Shown here: positions 48,151 to 62,060 of the stretch, piece by piece
Layout of the letters: each line of letters starts with the position of its first letter
Numbering within the stretch: the stretch's first letter is position 1
Origin: Taudactylus pleione
Taxonomy: Eukaryota; Chordata; Amphibia; Anura; Myobatrachidae
Reading direction: 5' to 3'
Assembly (NCBI GenBank): GCA_031769625.1
Contig: JAUIMM010002323.1
Coordinates: 62,001 to 126,000 of the forward strand
Length of the DNA: 64,000 nt
The notes under the pieces: model-generated
Told to the model about the DNA's origin: nothing
Seen by the model: only the letters and a program-made list of their open reading frames with translations
The model's database searches: none
Position numbers and translations under genes: made by a program

Positions 48151-50580
48151 CAAACACAGACAGCTCAAAATTTCACTGGATGTGTTGAAGACCAAAACCC
48201 ACAAATGTGATGTGAAATGGTTTTTCTCCCATGTTGCATTTAAGAGAAAACAGCAAATGCAAGTTTTAGGCCAAAATGCATTGAAAGCAATGGAAATAAC
48301 AAAAGCGCATACTTTGTGATATCTCCTCTTGTAGCAAACACAGACAGCTCAAAATTGCACTGGATGTGTTGAAGACCAAGACCCACAAATATGATGTGAA
48401 ATGGTTTTTCTCCCATGTTGCTTTTAAGAGAAAACAGCAAATGCAAGTTTTAGGCCAAAATGCATTGAAAGCAATGGAAATAACAAAAGCGCATACTTTG
48501 TGATATCTCCTCTTGTAGCAAACACAGACAGCTCAAAATTTCACTGGATGTGTTGAAGACCAAGACCCACAAATGTGATGTGAAATGGTTTTTCTCCCAT
48601 GTTGCGTTTAAGAGAAAACAGCAAATGCACGTTTTAGGCCAAAATGCATTGAAAGCAATGAAAACACAAAAGCGCATACTTTGTGTTATCTCCTCTTGTA
48701 GCAAACACAGACAGCTCAAAATTTCACTGGATGTGTTGAAGACCAAGACCCACAAATGTGATGTGAAATGGTTTTTCTCCCATGTTGCGTTTAAGAGAAA
48801 ACAGCAAATGCACGTTTTAGGCCAAAATGCATTGAAAGCAATGGAAATAACAAAAGCGCATACTTTGTGATATCTCCTCTTGTAGCAAACACAGACAGCT
48901 CAAAATTTCACTGGATGTGTTGAAGACCAAGACCCACAAATATGATGTGAAATGGTTTTTCTCCCATGTTGCGTTTAAGAGAAAACAGCAAATGCACGTT
49001 TTAGGCCAAAATGCATTGAAAGCAATGAAAACACAAAAGCGCATACTTTGTGTTATCTCCTCTTGTAGCAAACACAGACAGCTCAAAATTTCACTGGATG
49101 TGTTGAAGACCAAGACCCACAAATGTGATGTGAAATGGTTTTTCTCCCATGTTGCGTTTAAGAGAAAACAGCAAATGCAAGTTTTAGGCCAAAATGCATT
49201 GAAAGCAATGGAAATAACAAAAGCGCATACTTTGTGATATCTCCTCTTGTAGCAAACACAGACAGCTCAAAATTTCACTGGATGTGTTGAAGACCAAGAC
49301 ACACAAATGTGATGTGAAATGGTTTTTCTCCCATGTTGCGTTTAAGAGAAAACAGCAAATGCACGTTTTAGGCCAAAATGCATTGAAAGCAATGAAAACT
49401 CAAAAGCGCATACTTTGTGTTATCTCCTCTTGTAGCAAACACAGACAGCTCAAAATTTCACTGGATGTGTTGAAGACCAAGACCCAAAAATGTGATGTGA
49501 AATGGTTTTTCTCCCATGTTGCGTTTAAGAGAAAACAGCAAATGCAAGTTTTAGGCCAAAATGCATTGAAAGCAATGGAAATAACAAAAGCGCATACTTT
49601 GTGATATCTCCTCTTGTAGCAAACACAGACAGCTCAAAATTGCACTGGATGTGTTGAAGACCAAGACCCACAAATATGATGTGAAATGGTTTTTCTCCCA
49701 TGTTGCTTTTAAGAGAAAACAGCAAATGCAAGTTTTAGGCCAAAATGCATTGAAAGCAATGGAAATAACAAAAGCGCATACTTTGTGATATCTCCTCTTG
49801 TAGCAAACACAGACAGCTCAAAATTTCACTGGATGTGTTGAAGACCAAGACCCACAAATGTGATGTGAAATGGTTTTTCTCCCATGTTGCGTTTAAGAGA
49901 AAACAGCAAATGCACGTTTTAGGCCAAAATGCATTGAAAGCAATGAAAACACAAAAGCGCATACTTTGTGTTATCTCCTCTTGTAGCAAATACAGACAGC
50001 TCAAAATTTCACTGGATGTGTTGAAGACCAAGACCCACAAATGTGATGTGAAATGGTTTTTCTCACATGTTGCGTTTAAGAGAAAACAGCAAATGCACGT
50101 TTTAGGCCAAAATGCATTGAAAGCAATGGAAATAACAAAAGCGCATACTTTGTGATATCTCCTCTTGTAGCAAACACAGACAGATCAAAATTTCACTGGA
50201 TGTGTTGAAGACCAAGACCCACAAATATGATGTGAAATGGTTTTTCTCCCATGTTGTGTTTAAGAGAAAACAGCAAATGCACGTTTTAGGCCAAAATGCA
50301 TTGAAAGCAATGAAAACACAAAAGCGCATACTTTGTGTTATCTCCTCTTGTAGCAAACACAGACAGCTCAAAATTTCACTGGATGTGTTGAAGACCAAGA
50401 CCCACAAATGTGATGTGAAATGGTTTTTCTCCCATGTTGCGTTTAAGAGAAAACAGCAAATGCAAGTTTTAGGCCAAAATGCATTGAAAGCAATGGAAAT
50501 AACAAAAGCGCATACTTTGTGATATCTCCTCTTGTAGCAAACACAGACAGCTCAAAATTTCACTGGATGTGTTGAAGACC
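48150..50580. repeat. 2.4-kb block, copy 2
   Basis: This is the partner of 44,660-47,090 at offset 3,490, and it lacks the four copy-1-specific changes. It is followed by two gacacac monomers (50.58 and 50.77 kb) and a further caaatacag monomer at about 50,907, which suggests another local duplication. A private change is aaaacatcaaatg near 51,005, just beyond the block. Confidence 0.85.
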
Positions 50581-52480
50581 AAGACACACAAATGTGATGT
50601 GAAATGGTTTTTCTCCCATGTTGCGTTTAAGAGAAAACAGCAAATGCAAGTTTTAGGCCAAAATGCATTGAAAGCAATGGAAATAACAAAAGCGCATACT
50701 TTGTGATATCTCCTCTTGTAGCAAACACAGACAGCTCAAAATTTCACTGGATGTGTTGAAGACCAAGACACACAAATGTGATGTGAAATGGTTTTTCTCC
50801 CATGTTGCGTTTAAGAGAAAACAGCAAATGCACGTTTTAGGCCAAAATGCATTGAAAGCAATGAAAACACAAAAGCGCATACTTTGTGTTATCTCCTCTT
50901 GTAGCAAATACAGACAGCTCAAAATTTCACTGGATGTGTTGAAGACCAAGACCCACAAATGTGATGTGAAATGGTTTTTCTCCCATGTTGCGTTTAAGAG
51001 AAAACATCAAATGCAAGTTTTAGGCCAAAATGCATTGAAAGCAATGGAAATAACAAAAGCGCATACTTTGTGATATCTCCTCTTGTAGCAAACACAGACA
51101 GCTCAAAATTTCACTGGATGTGTTGAAGACCAAGACCCACAAATGTGATGTGAAATGGTTTTTCTCCCATGTTGCGTTTAAGAGAAAACAGCAAATGCAC
51201 GTTTTAGGCCAAAATGCTTTGAAAGCAATGAAAACAACAAAAGTGCATACTTTGTGATATCTCCTCTTGTAGCAAACACAGACAGCTCAAAATTTCACTG
51301 GATGTGTTGAAGACCAAGACCCACAAATGTGATGTGAAATGGTTTTTCTCCCATGTTGCGTTTAAGAGAAAACAGCAAATGCTCGTTTTATGCCAAAATG
51401 CATTGAAAGCAATGGATACAACAAAAGCGCATACTTTGTGATATCTCCTCTTGTAGCAAACACAGACAGCTCAAAATTTCACTGGATGTGTTGAAGACCA
51501 AGACCCACAAATGTGATGTGAAATGGTTTTTCTCCCATGTTGCTTTTAAGAGAAAACAGCAAATGCAAGTTTTAGGCCAAAATGCATTGAAAGCAATGGA
51601 AATAACAAAAGTCCATACTTTGTGATATCTCCTCTTGTAGCAAACACAGACAGCTCAAAATTGCACTGGATGTGTTGAAGACCAAGACCCACAAATATGA
51701 TGTGAAAAGGTTTTTCTCCCATGTTGCGTTTAAGAGAAAACAGCAAATGCACGTTTTAGGCCAAAATGCATTGAAAGCAATGAAAACAACAAAAGCGCAT
51801 ACTTTGTGATATCTCCTCTTGTAGCAAACACAGACAGCTCAAAATTTCACTGGATGTGTTGAAGACCAAGACCCACAAATGTGATGTGAAATGGTTTTTC
51901 TCCCATGTTGCGTTTAAGAGAAAACAGCAAATCCACGTTTTAGGCCAAAATGCTTTGAAAGCAATGGAAACAACAAAAGCGCATACTTTGTGTTATCTCC
52001 TCTTGAGGCAAACACAGACAGCTCAAAATTTCACTGGATGTGTTGAAGACCAAAACCCACAAATGTGATGTGAAATGGTTTTTCTCCCATGTTGCATTTA
52101 AGAGAAAACAGCAAATGCAAGTTTTAGGCCAAAATGCATTGAAAGCAATGGAAATAACAAAAGCGCATACTTTGTGATATCTCCTCTTGTAGCAAACACA
52201 GACAGCTCAAAATTTCACTGGATGTGTTGAAGACCAAGACCCACAAATGTGATGTGAAATGGTTTTTCTCCCATGTTGCGTTTAAGAGAAAACAGCAAAT
52301 GCAAGTTTTAGGCCAAAATGCATTGAAAGCAATGGAAATAACAAAAGCACATACTTTGTGATATCTCCTCTTGTAGCAAACACAGACAGCTCAAAATTGC
52401 ACTGGATGTGTTGAAGACCAAGACCCACAAATATGATGTGAAATGGTTTTTCTCCCATGTTGCTTTTAAGAGAAAACAGC
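50580..52480. repeat. Mixed block containing a complete cassette
   Basis: This holds the gacacac monomers, the four-monomer cassette (aagtgc near 51,242, gctcg near 51,382, aagtcc near 51,610, aaaagg near 51,706), then a monomer with aaatccacg (51,931) and a gagg segment. The part from about 51.1 to 52.1 kb matches 55.1-56.15 kb at offset 4,043; atccacg recurs at 55,974. Confidence 0.78.
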
Positions 52481-53950
52481 AAATGCAAGTTTTAGGCCAA
52501 AATGCATTGAAAGCAATGGAAATAACAAAAGCGCATACTTTGTGATATCTCCTCTTGTAGCAAACACAGACAGCTCAAAATTTCACTGGATGTGTTGAAG
52601 ACCAAGACCCACAAATGTGATGTGAAATGGTTTTTCTCCCATGTTGCGTTTAAGAGAAAACAGCAAATGCACGTTTTAGGCCAAAATGCATTGAAAGCAA
52701 TGAAAACACAAAAGCGCATACTTTGTGTTATCTCCTCTTGTAGCAAATACAGACAGCTCAAAATTTCACTGGATGTGTTGAAGACCAAGACCCACAAATG
52801 TGATGTGAAATGGTTTTTCTCACATGTTGTGTTTAAGAGAAAACAGCAAATGCACGTTTTAGGCCAAAATGCATTGAAAGCAATGGAAATAACAAAAGCG
52901 CATACTTTGTGATATCTCCTCTTGTAGCAAACACAGACAGATCAAAATTTCACTGGATGTGTTGAAGACCAAGACCCACAAATATGATGTGAAATGGTTT
53001 TTCTCCCATGTTGTGTTTAAGAGAAAACAGCAAATGCACGTTTTAGGCCAAAATGCATTGAAAGCAATGAAAACACAAAAACGCATACTTTGTGTTATCT
53101 CCTCTTGTAGCAAACACAGACAGCTCAAAATTGCACTGGATGTGTTGAAGACCAAGACCCACAAATATGATGTGAAATGGTTTTTCTCCCATGTTGCTTT
53201 TAAGAGAAAACAGCAAATGCAAGTTTTAGGCCAAAATGCATTGAAAGCAATGGAAATAACAAAAGCGCATACTTTGTGATATCTCCTCTTGTAGCAAACA
53301 CAGACAGCTCAAAATTTCACTGGATGTGTTGAAGACCAAGACCCACAAATGTGATGTGAAATGGTTTTTCTCCCATGTTGCGTTTAAGAGAAAACAGCAA
53401 ATGCACGTTTTAGGCCAAAATGCATTGAAAGCAATGAAAACACAAAAGCGCATACTTTGTGTTATCTCCTCTTGTAGCAAATACAGACAGCTCAAAATTT
53501 CACTGGATGTGTTGAAGACCAAGACCCACAAATGTGATGTGAAATGGTTTTTCTCACATGTTGCGTTTAAGAGAAAACAGCAAATGCACGTTTTAGGCCA
53601 AAATGCATTGAAAGCAATGGAAATAACAAAAGCGCATACTTTGTGATATCTCCTCTTGTAGCAAACACAGACAGATCAAAATTTCACTGGATGTGTTGAA
53701 GACCAAGACCCACAAATATGATGTGAAATGGTTTTTCTCCCATGTTGTGTTTAAGAGAAAACAGCAAATGCACGTTTTAGGCCAAAATGCATTGAAAGCA
53801 ATGAAAACACAAAAGCGCATACTTTGTGTTATCTCCTCTTGTAGCAAACACAGACAGCTCAAAATTTCACTGGATGTGTTGAAGACCAAAACCCACAAAT
53901 GTGATGTGAAATGGTTTTTCTCCCATGTTGCGTTTAAGAGAAAACAGCAA
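52480..53950. repeat. 4-mer HOR, 734 bp, two copies
   Basis: Markers recur 734 bp apart: caaatacag (near 52,745 and 53,479), ctcacatg (near 52,819 and 53,553), cagatcaaaa (near 52,940 and 53,674) and ttgtgttt (near 53,011 and 53,745). The unit is two 184-bp and two 183-bp monomers. Its sequence derives from the 46.25-46.98 kb type of block. Copy 1 additionally has ttgtgttt near 52,827 and an aaattgcac/aaatatg monomer at its end. Confidence 0.83.
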
Positions 53951-56000
53951 ATGCAAGTTTTAGGCCAAAATGCATTGAAAGCAATGGAAATAACAAAAGC
54001 GCATACTTTGTGATATCTCCTCTTGTAGCAAACACAGACAGCTCAAAATTTCACTGGATGTGTTGAAGACCAAGACCCACAAATGTGATGTGAAATGGTT
54101 TTTCTCCCATGTTGCGTTTAAGAGAAAACAGCAAATGCACGTTTTAGGCCAAAATGCTTTGAAAGCAATGAAAACAACAAAAGTGCATACTTTGTGATAT
54201 CTCCTCTTGTAGCAAACACAGACAGCTCAAAATTTCACTGGATGTGTTGAAGACCAAGACCCACAAATGTGATGTGAAATGGTTTTTCTCCCATGTTGCG
54301 TTTAAGAGAAAACAGCAAATGCTCGTTTTATGCCAAAATGCATTGAAAGCAATGGAAACAACAAAAGCGCATACTTTGTGATATCTCCTCTTGTAGCAAA
54401 CACAGACAGCTCAAAATTTCACTGGATGTGTTGAAGACCAAGACCCACAAATGTGATGTGAAATGGTTTTTCTCCCATGTTGCTTTTAAGAGAAAACAGC
54501 AAATGCAAGTTTTAGGCCAAAATGCATTGAAAGCAATGGAAATAACAAAAGTCCATACTTTGTGATATCTCCTCTTGTAGCAAACACAGACAGCTCAAAA
54601 TTGCACTGGATGTGTTGAAGACCAAGACCCACAAATATGATGTGAAAAGGTTTTTCTCCCATGTTGCGTTTAAGAGAAAACAGCAAATGCACGTTTTAGG
54701 CCAAAATGCATTGAAAGCAATGAAAACAACAAAAGCGCATACTTTGTGATATCTCCTCTTGTAGCAAACACAGACAGCTCAAAATTTCACTGGATGTGTT
54801 GAAGACCAAGACCCACAAATGTGATGTGAAATGGTTTTTCTCCCATGTTGCGTTTAAGAGAAAACAGCAAATGCACGTTTTAGGCCAAAATGCTTTGAAA
54901 GCAATGAAAACACAAAAGCGCATACTTTGTGTTATCTCCTCTTGTAGCAAACACAGACAGCTCAAAATTTCACTGGATGTGTTGAAGACCAAAACCCACA
55001 AATGTGATGTGAAATGGTTTTTCTCCCATGTTGCGTTTAAGAGAAAACAGCAAATGCAAGTTTTAGGCCAAAATGCATTGAAAGCAATGGAAATAACAAA
55101 AGCGCATACTTTGTGATATCTCCTCTTGTAGCAAACACAGACAGCTCAAAATTTCACTGGATGTGTTGAAGACCAAGACCCACAAATGTGATGTGAAATG
55201 GTTTTTCTCCCATGTTGCGTTTAAGAGAAAACAGCAAATGCACGTTTTAGGCCAAAATGCTTTGAAAGCAATGAAAACAACAAAAGTGCATACTTTGTGA
55301 TATCTCCTCTTGTAGCAAACACAGACAGCTCAAAATTTCACTGGATGTGTTGAAGACCAAGACCCACAAATGTGATGTGAAATGGTTTTTCTCCCATGTT
55401 GCGTTTAAGAGAAAACAGCAAATGCTCGTTTTATGCCAAAATGCATTGAAAGCAATGGAAACAACAAAAGCGCATACTTTGTGATATCTCCTCTTGTAGC
55501 AAACACAGACAGCTCAAAATTTCACTGGATGTGTTGAAGACCAAGACCCACAAATGTGATGTGAAATGGTTTTTCTCCCATGTTGCTTTTAAGAGAAAAC
55601 AGCAAATGCAAGTTTTAGGCCAAAATGCATTGAAAGCAATGGAAATAACAAAAGTCCATACTTTGTGATATCTCCTCTTGTAGCAAACACAGACAGCTCA
55701 AAATTGCACTGGATGTGTTGAAGACCAAGACCCACAAATATGATGTGAAAAGGTTTTTCTCCCATGTTGCGTTTAAGAGAAAACAGCAAATGCACGTTTT
55801 AGGCCAAAATGCATTGAAAGCAATGAAAACAACAAAAGCGCATACTTTGTGATATCTCCTCTTGTAGCAAACACAGACAGCTCAAAATTTCACTGGATGT
55901 GTTGAAGACCAAGACCCACAAATGTGATGTGAAATGGTTTTTCTCCCATGTTGCGTTTAAGAGAAAACAGCAAATCCACGTTTTAGGCCAAAATGCTTTG
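53950..56000. repeat. 6-mer HOR, 1,103 bp, about 1.9 copies
   Basis: The part from 53.93 to 54.86 kb matches 55.03-55.96 kb at offset 1,103, including a full cassette in each copy (aagtgc, gctcg/ttatgcc with ggaaacaac, aagtcc, aaaagg). The first copy ends in a 183-bp monomer with gctttg (about 54.83-55.01 kb), the last 183-bp monomer of the window. The second ends in the aaatccacg gagg monomer. Confidence 0.8.
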
Positions 56001-59000
56001 AAAGCAATGGAAACAACAAAAGCGCATACTTTGTGTTATCTCCTCTTGAGGCAAACACAGACAGCTCAAAATTTCACTGGATGTGTTGAAGACCAAAACC
56101 CACAAATGTGATGTGAAATGGTTTTTCTCCCATGTTGCATTTAAGAGAAAACAGCAAATGCAAGTTTTAGGCCAAAATGCATTGAAAGCAATGGAAATAA
56201 CAAAAGCGCATACTTTGTGATATCTCCTCTTGTAGCAAACACAGACAGCTCAAAATTTCACTGGATGTGTTGAAGACCAAGACCCACAAATGTGATGTGA
56301 AATGGTTTTTCTCCCATGTTGCGTTTAAGAGAAAACAGCAACTGCACGTTTTAGGCCAAAATGCTTTGAAAGCAATGGAAACAACAAAAGCGCATACTTT
56401 GTGATATCTCCTCTAGTAGCAAACACAGACAGCTCAAAATTTCACTGGATGTGTTGAAGACCAAGACCCACAAATATGATGTGAAAAGGTTTTTCTCCCA
56501 TGTTGCGTTTAAGAGAAAACAGCAAATGCACGTTTTAGGCCAAAATGCATTGAAAGCAATGGAAACAACAAAAGCGCATACTTTGTGATATCTCCTCTTG
56601 TAGCAAACACAGACAGCTCAAAATTTCACTGGATGTGTTGAAGACCAAGACCCACAAATGTGATGTGAAATGGTTTTTCTCCCATGTTGCTTTTAAGAGA
56701 AAACAGCAAATGCAAGTTTTAGGCCAAAATGCATTGAAAGCAATGGAAATAACAAAAGCGCATACTTTGTGATAAATCCTCTTGAGGCAAACACAGACAG
56801 CTCAAAATTTCACTGGATGTGTTGAAGACCAAAACCCACAAATGTGATGTGAAATGGTTTTTCTCCCATGTTGCATTTAAGAGAAAACAGCAAATGCATG
56901 TTTTAGGCCAAAATGCATTGAAAGCAATGGAAATAACAAAAGCGAATACTTTGTGATATCTCCTCTTGTAGCAAACACAGACAGCTCAAAATTTCACTGG
57001 ATGTGTTGAAGACCAAGACACACAAATGTGATGTGAAATGGTTTTTCTCCCATGTTGCGTTTAAGAGAAAACAGCAACTGCACGTTTTAGGCCAAAATGC
57101 TTTGAAAGCAATGGAAACAACAAAAGCGCATACTTTGTGATATCTCCTCTTGTAGCAAACACAGACAGCTCAAAATTTCACTGGATGTGTTGAAGACCAA
57201 GACCCACAAATGTGATGTGAAATGGTTTTTCTCCCATGTTGCGTTTAAGAGAAAACAGCAAATGCTCGTTTTATGCCAAAATGCATTGAAAGCAATGGAA
57301 ACAACAAAAGCGCATACTTTGTGATATCTCCTCTTGTAGCAAACACAGACAGCTCAAAATTTCACTGGATGTGTTGAAGACCAAGACCCACAAATGTGAT
57401 GTGAAATGGTTTTTCTCCCATGTTGCTTTTAAGAGAAAACAGCAAATGCAAGTTTTAGGCCAAAATGCATTGAAAGCAATGGAAATAACAAAAGTCCATA
57501 CTTTGTGATATCTCCTCTTGTAGCAAACACAGACAGCTCAAAATTGCACTGGATGTGTTGAAGACCAAGACCCACAAATATGATGTGAAAAGGTTTTTCT
57601 CCCATGTTGCGTTTAAGAGAAAACAGCAAATGCACGTTTTAGGCCAAAATGCATTGAAAGCAATGAAAACAACAAAAGCGCATACTTTGTGATATCTCCT
57701 CTTGTAGCAAACACAGACAGCTCAAAATTTCACTGGATGTGTTGAAGACCAAGACCCACAAATGTGATGTGAAATGGTTTTTCTCCCATGTTGCGTTTAA
57801 GAGAAAACAGCAAATGCAAGTTTTAGGCCAAAATGCTTTGAAAGCAATGGAAACAACAAAAGCGCATACTTTGTGTTATCTCCTCTTGAGGCAAACACAG
57901 ACAGCTCAAAATTTCACTGGATGTGTTGAAGACCAAAACCCACAAATGTGATGTGAAATGGTTTTTCTCCCATGTTGCATTTAAGAGAAAACAGCAAATG
58001 CAAGTTTTAGGCCAAAATGCATTGAAAGCAATGGAAATAACAAAAGCGCATACTTTGTGATATCTCCTCTTGTAGCAAACACAGACAGCTCAAAATTTCA
58101 CTGGATGTGTTGAAGACCAAGACCCACAAATGTGATGTGAAATGGTTTTTCTCCCATGTTGCGTTTAAGAGAAAACAGCAACTGCACGTTTTAGGCCAAA
58201 ATGCTTTGAAAGCAATGGAAACAACAAAAGCGCATACTTTGTGATATCTCCTCTAGTAGCAAACACAGACAGCTCAAAATTTCACTGGATGTGTTGAAGA
58301 CCAAGACCCACAAATATGATGTGAAAAGGTTTTTCTCCCATGTTGCGTTTAAGAGAAAACAGCAAATGCACGTTTTAGGCCAAAATGCATTGAAAGCAAT
58401 GGAAACAACAAAAGCGCATACTTTGTGATATCTCCTCTTGTAGCAAACACAGACAGCTCAAAATTTCACTGGATGTGTTGAAGACCAAGACCCACAAATG
58501 TGATGTGAAATGGTTTTTCTCCCATGTTGCTTTTAAGAGAAAACAGCAAATGCAAGTTTTAGGCCAAAATGCATTGAAAGCAATGGAAATAACAAAAGCG
58601 CATACTTTGTGATAAATCCTCTTGAGGCAAACACAGACAGCTCAAAATTTCACTGGATGTGTTGAAGACCAAAACCCACAAATGTGATGTGAAATGGTTT
58701 TTCTCCCATGTTGCATTTAAGAGAAAACAGCAAATGCATGTTTTAGGCCAAAATGCATTGAAAGCAATGGAAATAACAAAAGCGAATACTTTGTGATATC
58801 TCCTCTTGTAGCAAACACAGACAGCTCAAAATTTCACTGGATGTGTTGAAGACCAAGACACACAAATGTGATGTGAAATGGTTTTTCTCCCATGTTGCGT
58901 TTAAGAGAAAACAGCAACTGCACGTTTTAGGCCAAAATGCTTTGAAAGCAATGGAAACAACAAAAGCGCATACTTTGTGATATCTCCTCTTGTAGCAAAC

Positions 59001-59090
59001 ACAGACAGCTCAAAATTTCACTGGATGTGTTGAAGACCAAGACCCACAAATGTGATGTGAAATGGTTTTTCTCCCATGTTGCGTTTAAGA
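55330..59090. repeat. 10-mer HOR, 1,840 bp, two copies
   Basis: The offset is exactly 1,840 (10 x 184). Shared rare variants are gctcg/ttatgcc (55,425 and 57,265), ctctagtagc (near 56,411 and 58,251), gataaatcctcttgagg (near 56,771 and 58,611), caaatgcatg (56,891 and 58,731), agcgaatac (near 56,941 and 58,781) and gacacac (near 57,017 and 58,857). A difference is atccacg at 55,974 against atgcaag at 57,814. All monomers are 184 bp. Confidence 0.88.
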
Positions 59091-62060
59091 GAAAACAGCA
59101 AATGCACGTTTTAGGCCAAAATGCATTGAAAGCAATGGAAACAACAAAAGCGCATACTTTGTGTTATCTCCTCTTGTAGCAAACACAGACAGCTCAAAAT
59201 TTCACTGGATGTGTTGAAGACCAAAACCCACAAATGTGATGTGAAATGGTTTTTCTCCCATGTTGCGTTTAAGAGAAAACAGCAAATGCAAGTTTTAGGC
59301 CAAAATGCATTGAAAGCAATGGAAATAACAAAAGCGCATACTTTGTGATATCTCCTCTTGTAGCAAACACAGACAGCTCAAAATTTCACTGGATGTGTTG
59401 AAGACCAAAACCCACAAATGTGATGTGAAATGGTTTTTCTCCCATGTTGCGTTTAAGAGAAAACAGCAAATGCAAGTTTTAGGCCAAAATACATTGAAAG
59501 CAATGGAAATAACAAAAGCGCATACTTTGTGATATCTCCTCTTGTAGCAAACACAGACAGCTCAAAATTTCACTGGATGTGTTGAAGACCAAGACCCACA
59601 AATGTGATGTGAAATGGTTTTTCTCCCATGTTGCGTTTAAGAGAAAACAGCAAATGCACGTTTTAGGCCAAAATGCATTGAAAGCAATGGAAACAACAAA
59701 AGCGCATACTTTGTGATATCTCCTCTTGTAGCAAACACAGACAGCTCAAAATTTCACTGGATGTGTTGAAGACCAAGACCCACAAATGTGATGTGAAATG
59801 GTTTTTCTCCCATGTTGCGTTTAAGAGAAAATAGCAAATGCTCGTTTTATGCCAAAATGCATTGAAAGCAATGGAAACAACAAAAGCGCATACTTTGTGA
59901 TATCTCCTCTTGTAGCAAACACAGACAGCTCAAAATTTCACTGGATGTGTTGAAGACCAAGACCCACAAATGTGATGTGAAATGGTTTTTTCTCACATGT
60001 TGCGTTTAAGAGAAAACAGCAAATGCAAGTTTTAGGCCAAAATGCATTGAAAGCAATGGAAATAACAAAAGCGCATACTTTGTGATATCTCCTCTTGTAG
60101 CAAACACAGACAGCTCAAAATTTCACTGGATGTGTTGAAGACCAAGACCCACAAATGTGATGTGAAATGGTTTTTCTCCCATGTTGCGTTTAAGAGAAAA
60201 CAGCAAATGCACGTTTTAGGCCAAAATGCTTTGAAAGCAATGAAAACAACAAAAGTGCATACTTTGTGATATCTCCTCTTGTAGCAAACACAGACAGCTC
60301 AAAATTTCACTGGATGTGTTGGATGTGTTGAAGACCAAGACCCACAAATGTGATGTGAAATGGTTTTTCTCCCATGTTGCTTTTAAGAGAAAACAGCAAA
60401 TGCAAGTTTTAGGCCAAAATGCATTGAAAGCAATGGAAATAACAAAAGTCCATACTTTGTGATATCTCCTCTTGTAGCAAACACAGACAGCTCAAAATTG
60501 CACTGGATGTGTTAAAGACCAAGACCCACAAATATGATGTGAAAAGGTTTTTCTCCCATGTTGCGTTTAAGAGAAAACAGCAAATGCACGTTTTAGGCCA
60601 AAATGCATTGAAAGCAATGAAAACAACAAAAGCGCATACTTTGTGATATCTCCTCTTGTAGCAAACACAGACAGCTCAAAATTTCACTGGATGTGTTGAA
60701 GACCAAGACCCACAAATGTGATGTGAAATGGTTTTTCTCCCATGTTGCGTTTAAGAGAAAACAGCAAATGCACGTTTTAGGCCAAAATGCTTTGAAAGCA
60801 ATGGAAACAACAAAAGCGCATACTTTGTGTTATCTCCTCTTGAGGCAAACACAGACAGTTCAAAATTTCACTGGATGTGTTGAAGACCAAAACCCACAAA
60901 TGTGATGTGAAATGGTTTTTCTCCCATGTTGCATTTAAGAGAAAACAGCAAATGCAAGTTTTAGACCAAAATGCATTGAAAGCAATGGAAATAACAAAAG
61001 CGCATACTTTGTGATATCTCCTCTTGTAGCAAACACAGACAGCTCAAAATTTCACTGGATGTGTTGAAGACCAAGACCCACAAATGTGATGTGAAATGGT
61101 TTTTCTCCCATGTTGCGTTTAAGAGAAAACAGCAACTGCACGTTTTAGGCCAAAATGCTTTGAAAGCAATGGAAACAACAAAAGCGCATACTTTGTGATA
61201 TCTCCTCTTGTAGCAAACACAGACAGCTCAAAATTTCACTGGATGTGTTGAAGACCAAGACCCACAAATATGATGTGAAAAGGTTTTTCTCCCATGTTGC
61301 GTTTAAGAGAAAACAGCAAATGCACGTTTTAGGCCAAAATGCATTGAAAGCAATGGAAACAACAAAAGCGCATACTTTGTGATATCTCCTCTTGTAGCAA
61401 ACACAGACAGCTCAAAATTTAACTGGATGTGTTGAAGACCAAGACCCACAAATGTGATGTGAAATGGTTTTTCTCCCATGTTGCTTTTAAGAGAAAACAG
61501 CAAATGCAAGTTTTAGGCCAAAATGCATTGAAAGCAATGGAAATAACAAAAGTCCATACTTTGTGATATCTCCTCTTGTAGCAAACACAGACAGCTCAAA
61601 ATTTCACTGGATGTGTTGAAGACCAAGACCCACAAATGTGATGTGAAATGGTTTTTCTCCCATGTTGCGTTCAAGAGAAAACAGCAAATGCACGTTTTAG
61701 GCCAAAATGCATTGAAAGCAATGAAAACAACAAAAGCGCATACTTTGTGATATCTCCTCTTGTAGCAAACACAGACAGCTCAAAATTTCACTGGATGTGT
61801 TGAAGACCAAGACCCACAAATGTGATGTGAAATGGTTTTTCTCCCATGTTGCGTTTAAGAGAAAAAGCAAATGCACGTTTTAGGCCAAAATGCTTTGAAA
61901 GCAATGGAAACAACAAAAGCGCATACTTTGTGTTATCTCCTCTTGAGGCAAACACAGACAGCTCAAAATTTCACTGGATGTGTTGAAGACCAAAACCCAC
62001 AAATGTGATGTGAAATGGTTTTTCTCCCATGTTGCATTTAAGAGAAAACAGCAAATGCAC
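58851..62060. repeat. 3.2-kb block, copy 2 of the 17.28-kb-spaced duplication
   Basis: This is the partner of 41,573-44,770. It differs by a six-T run with ctcacatg near 59,985-59,998, by the 10-bp junction repeat at 60,312-60,330, by gttaaagacc at 60,511, by cagttcaaaa near 60,857, by aatttaactgg near 61,419 and by gttcaagag near 61,670. The order of monomers is otherwise the same, including the gagaaaaagc one-base deletion at 61,859. Confidence 0.86.

Noticed and set aside
60312..60330. Independent minisatellite
   Set aside because: Only two copies of a 10-bp unit are present, and the second occurrence at 63,080 is explained by the 2,768-bp duplication. It is a recombination junction, not a separate repeat family.
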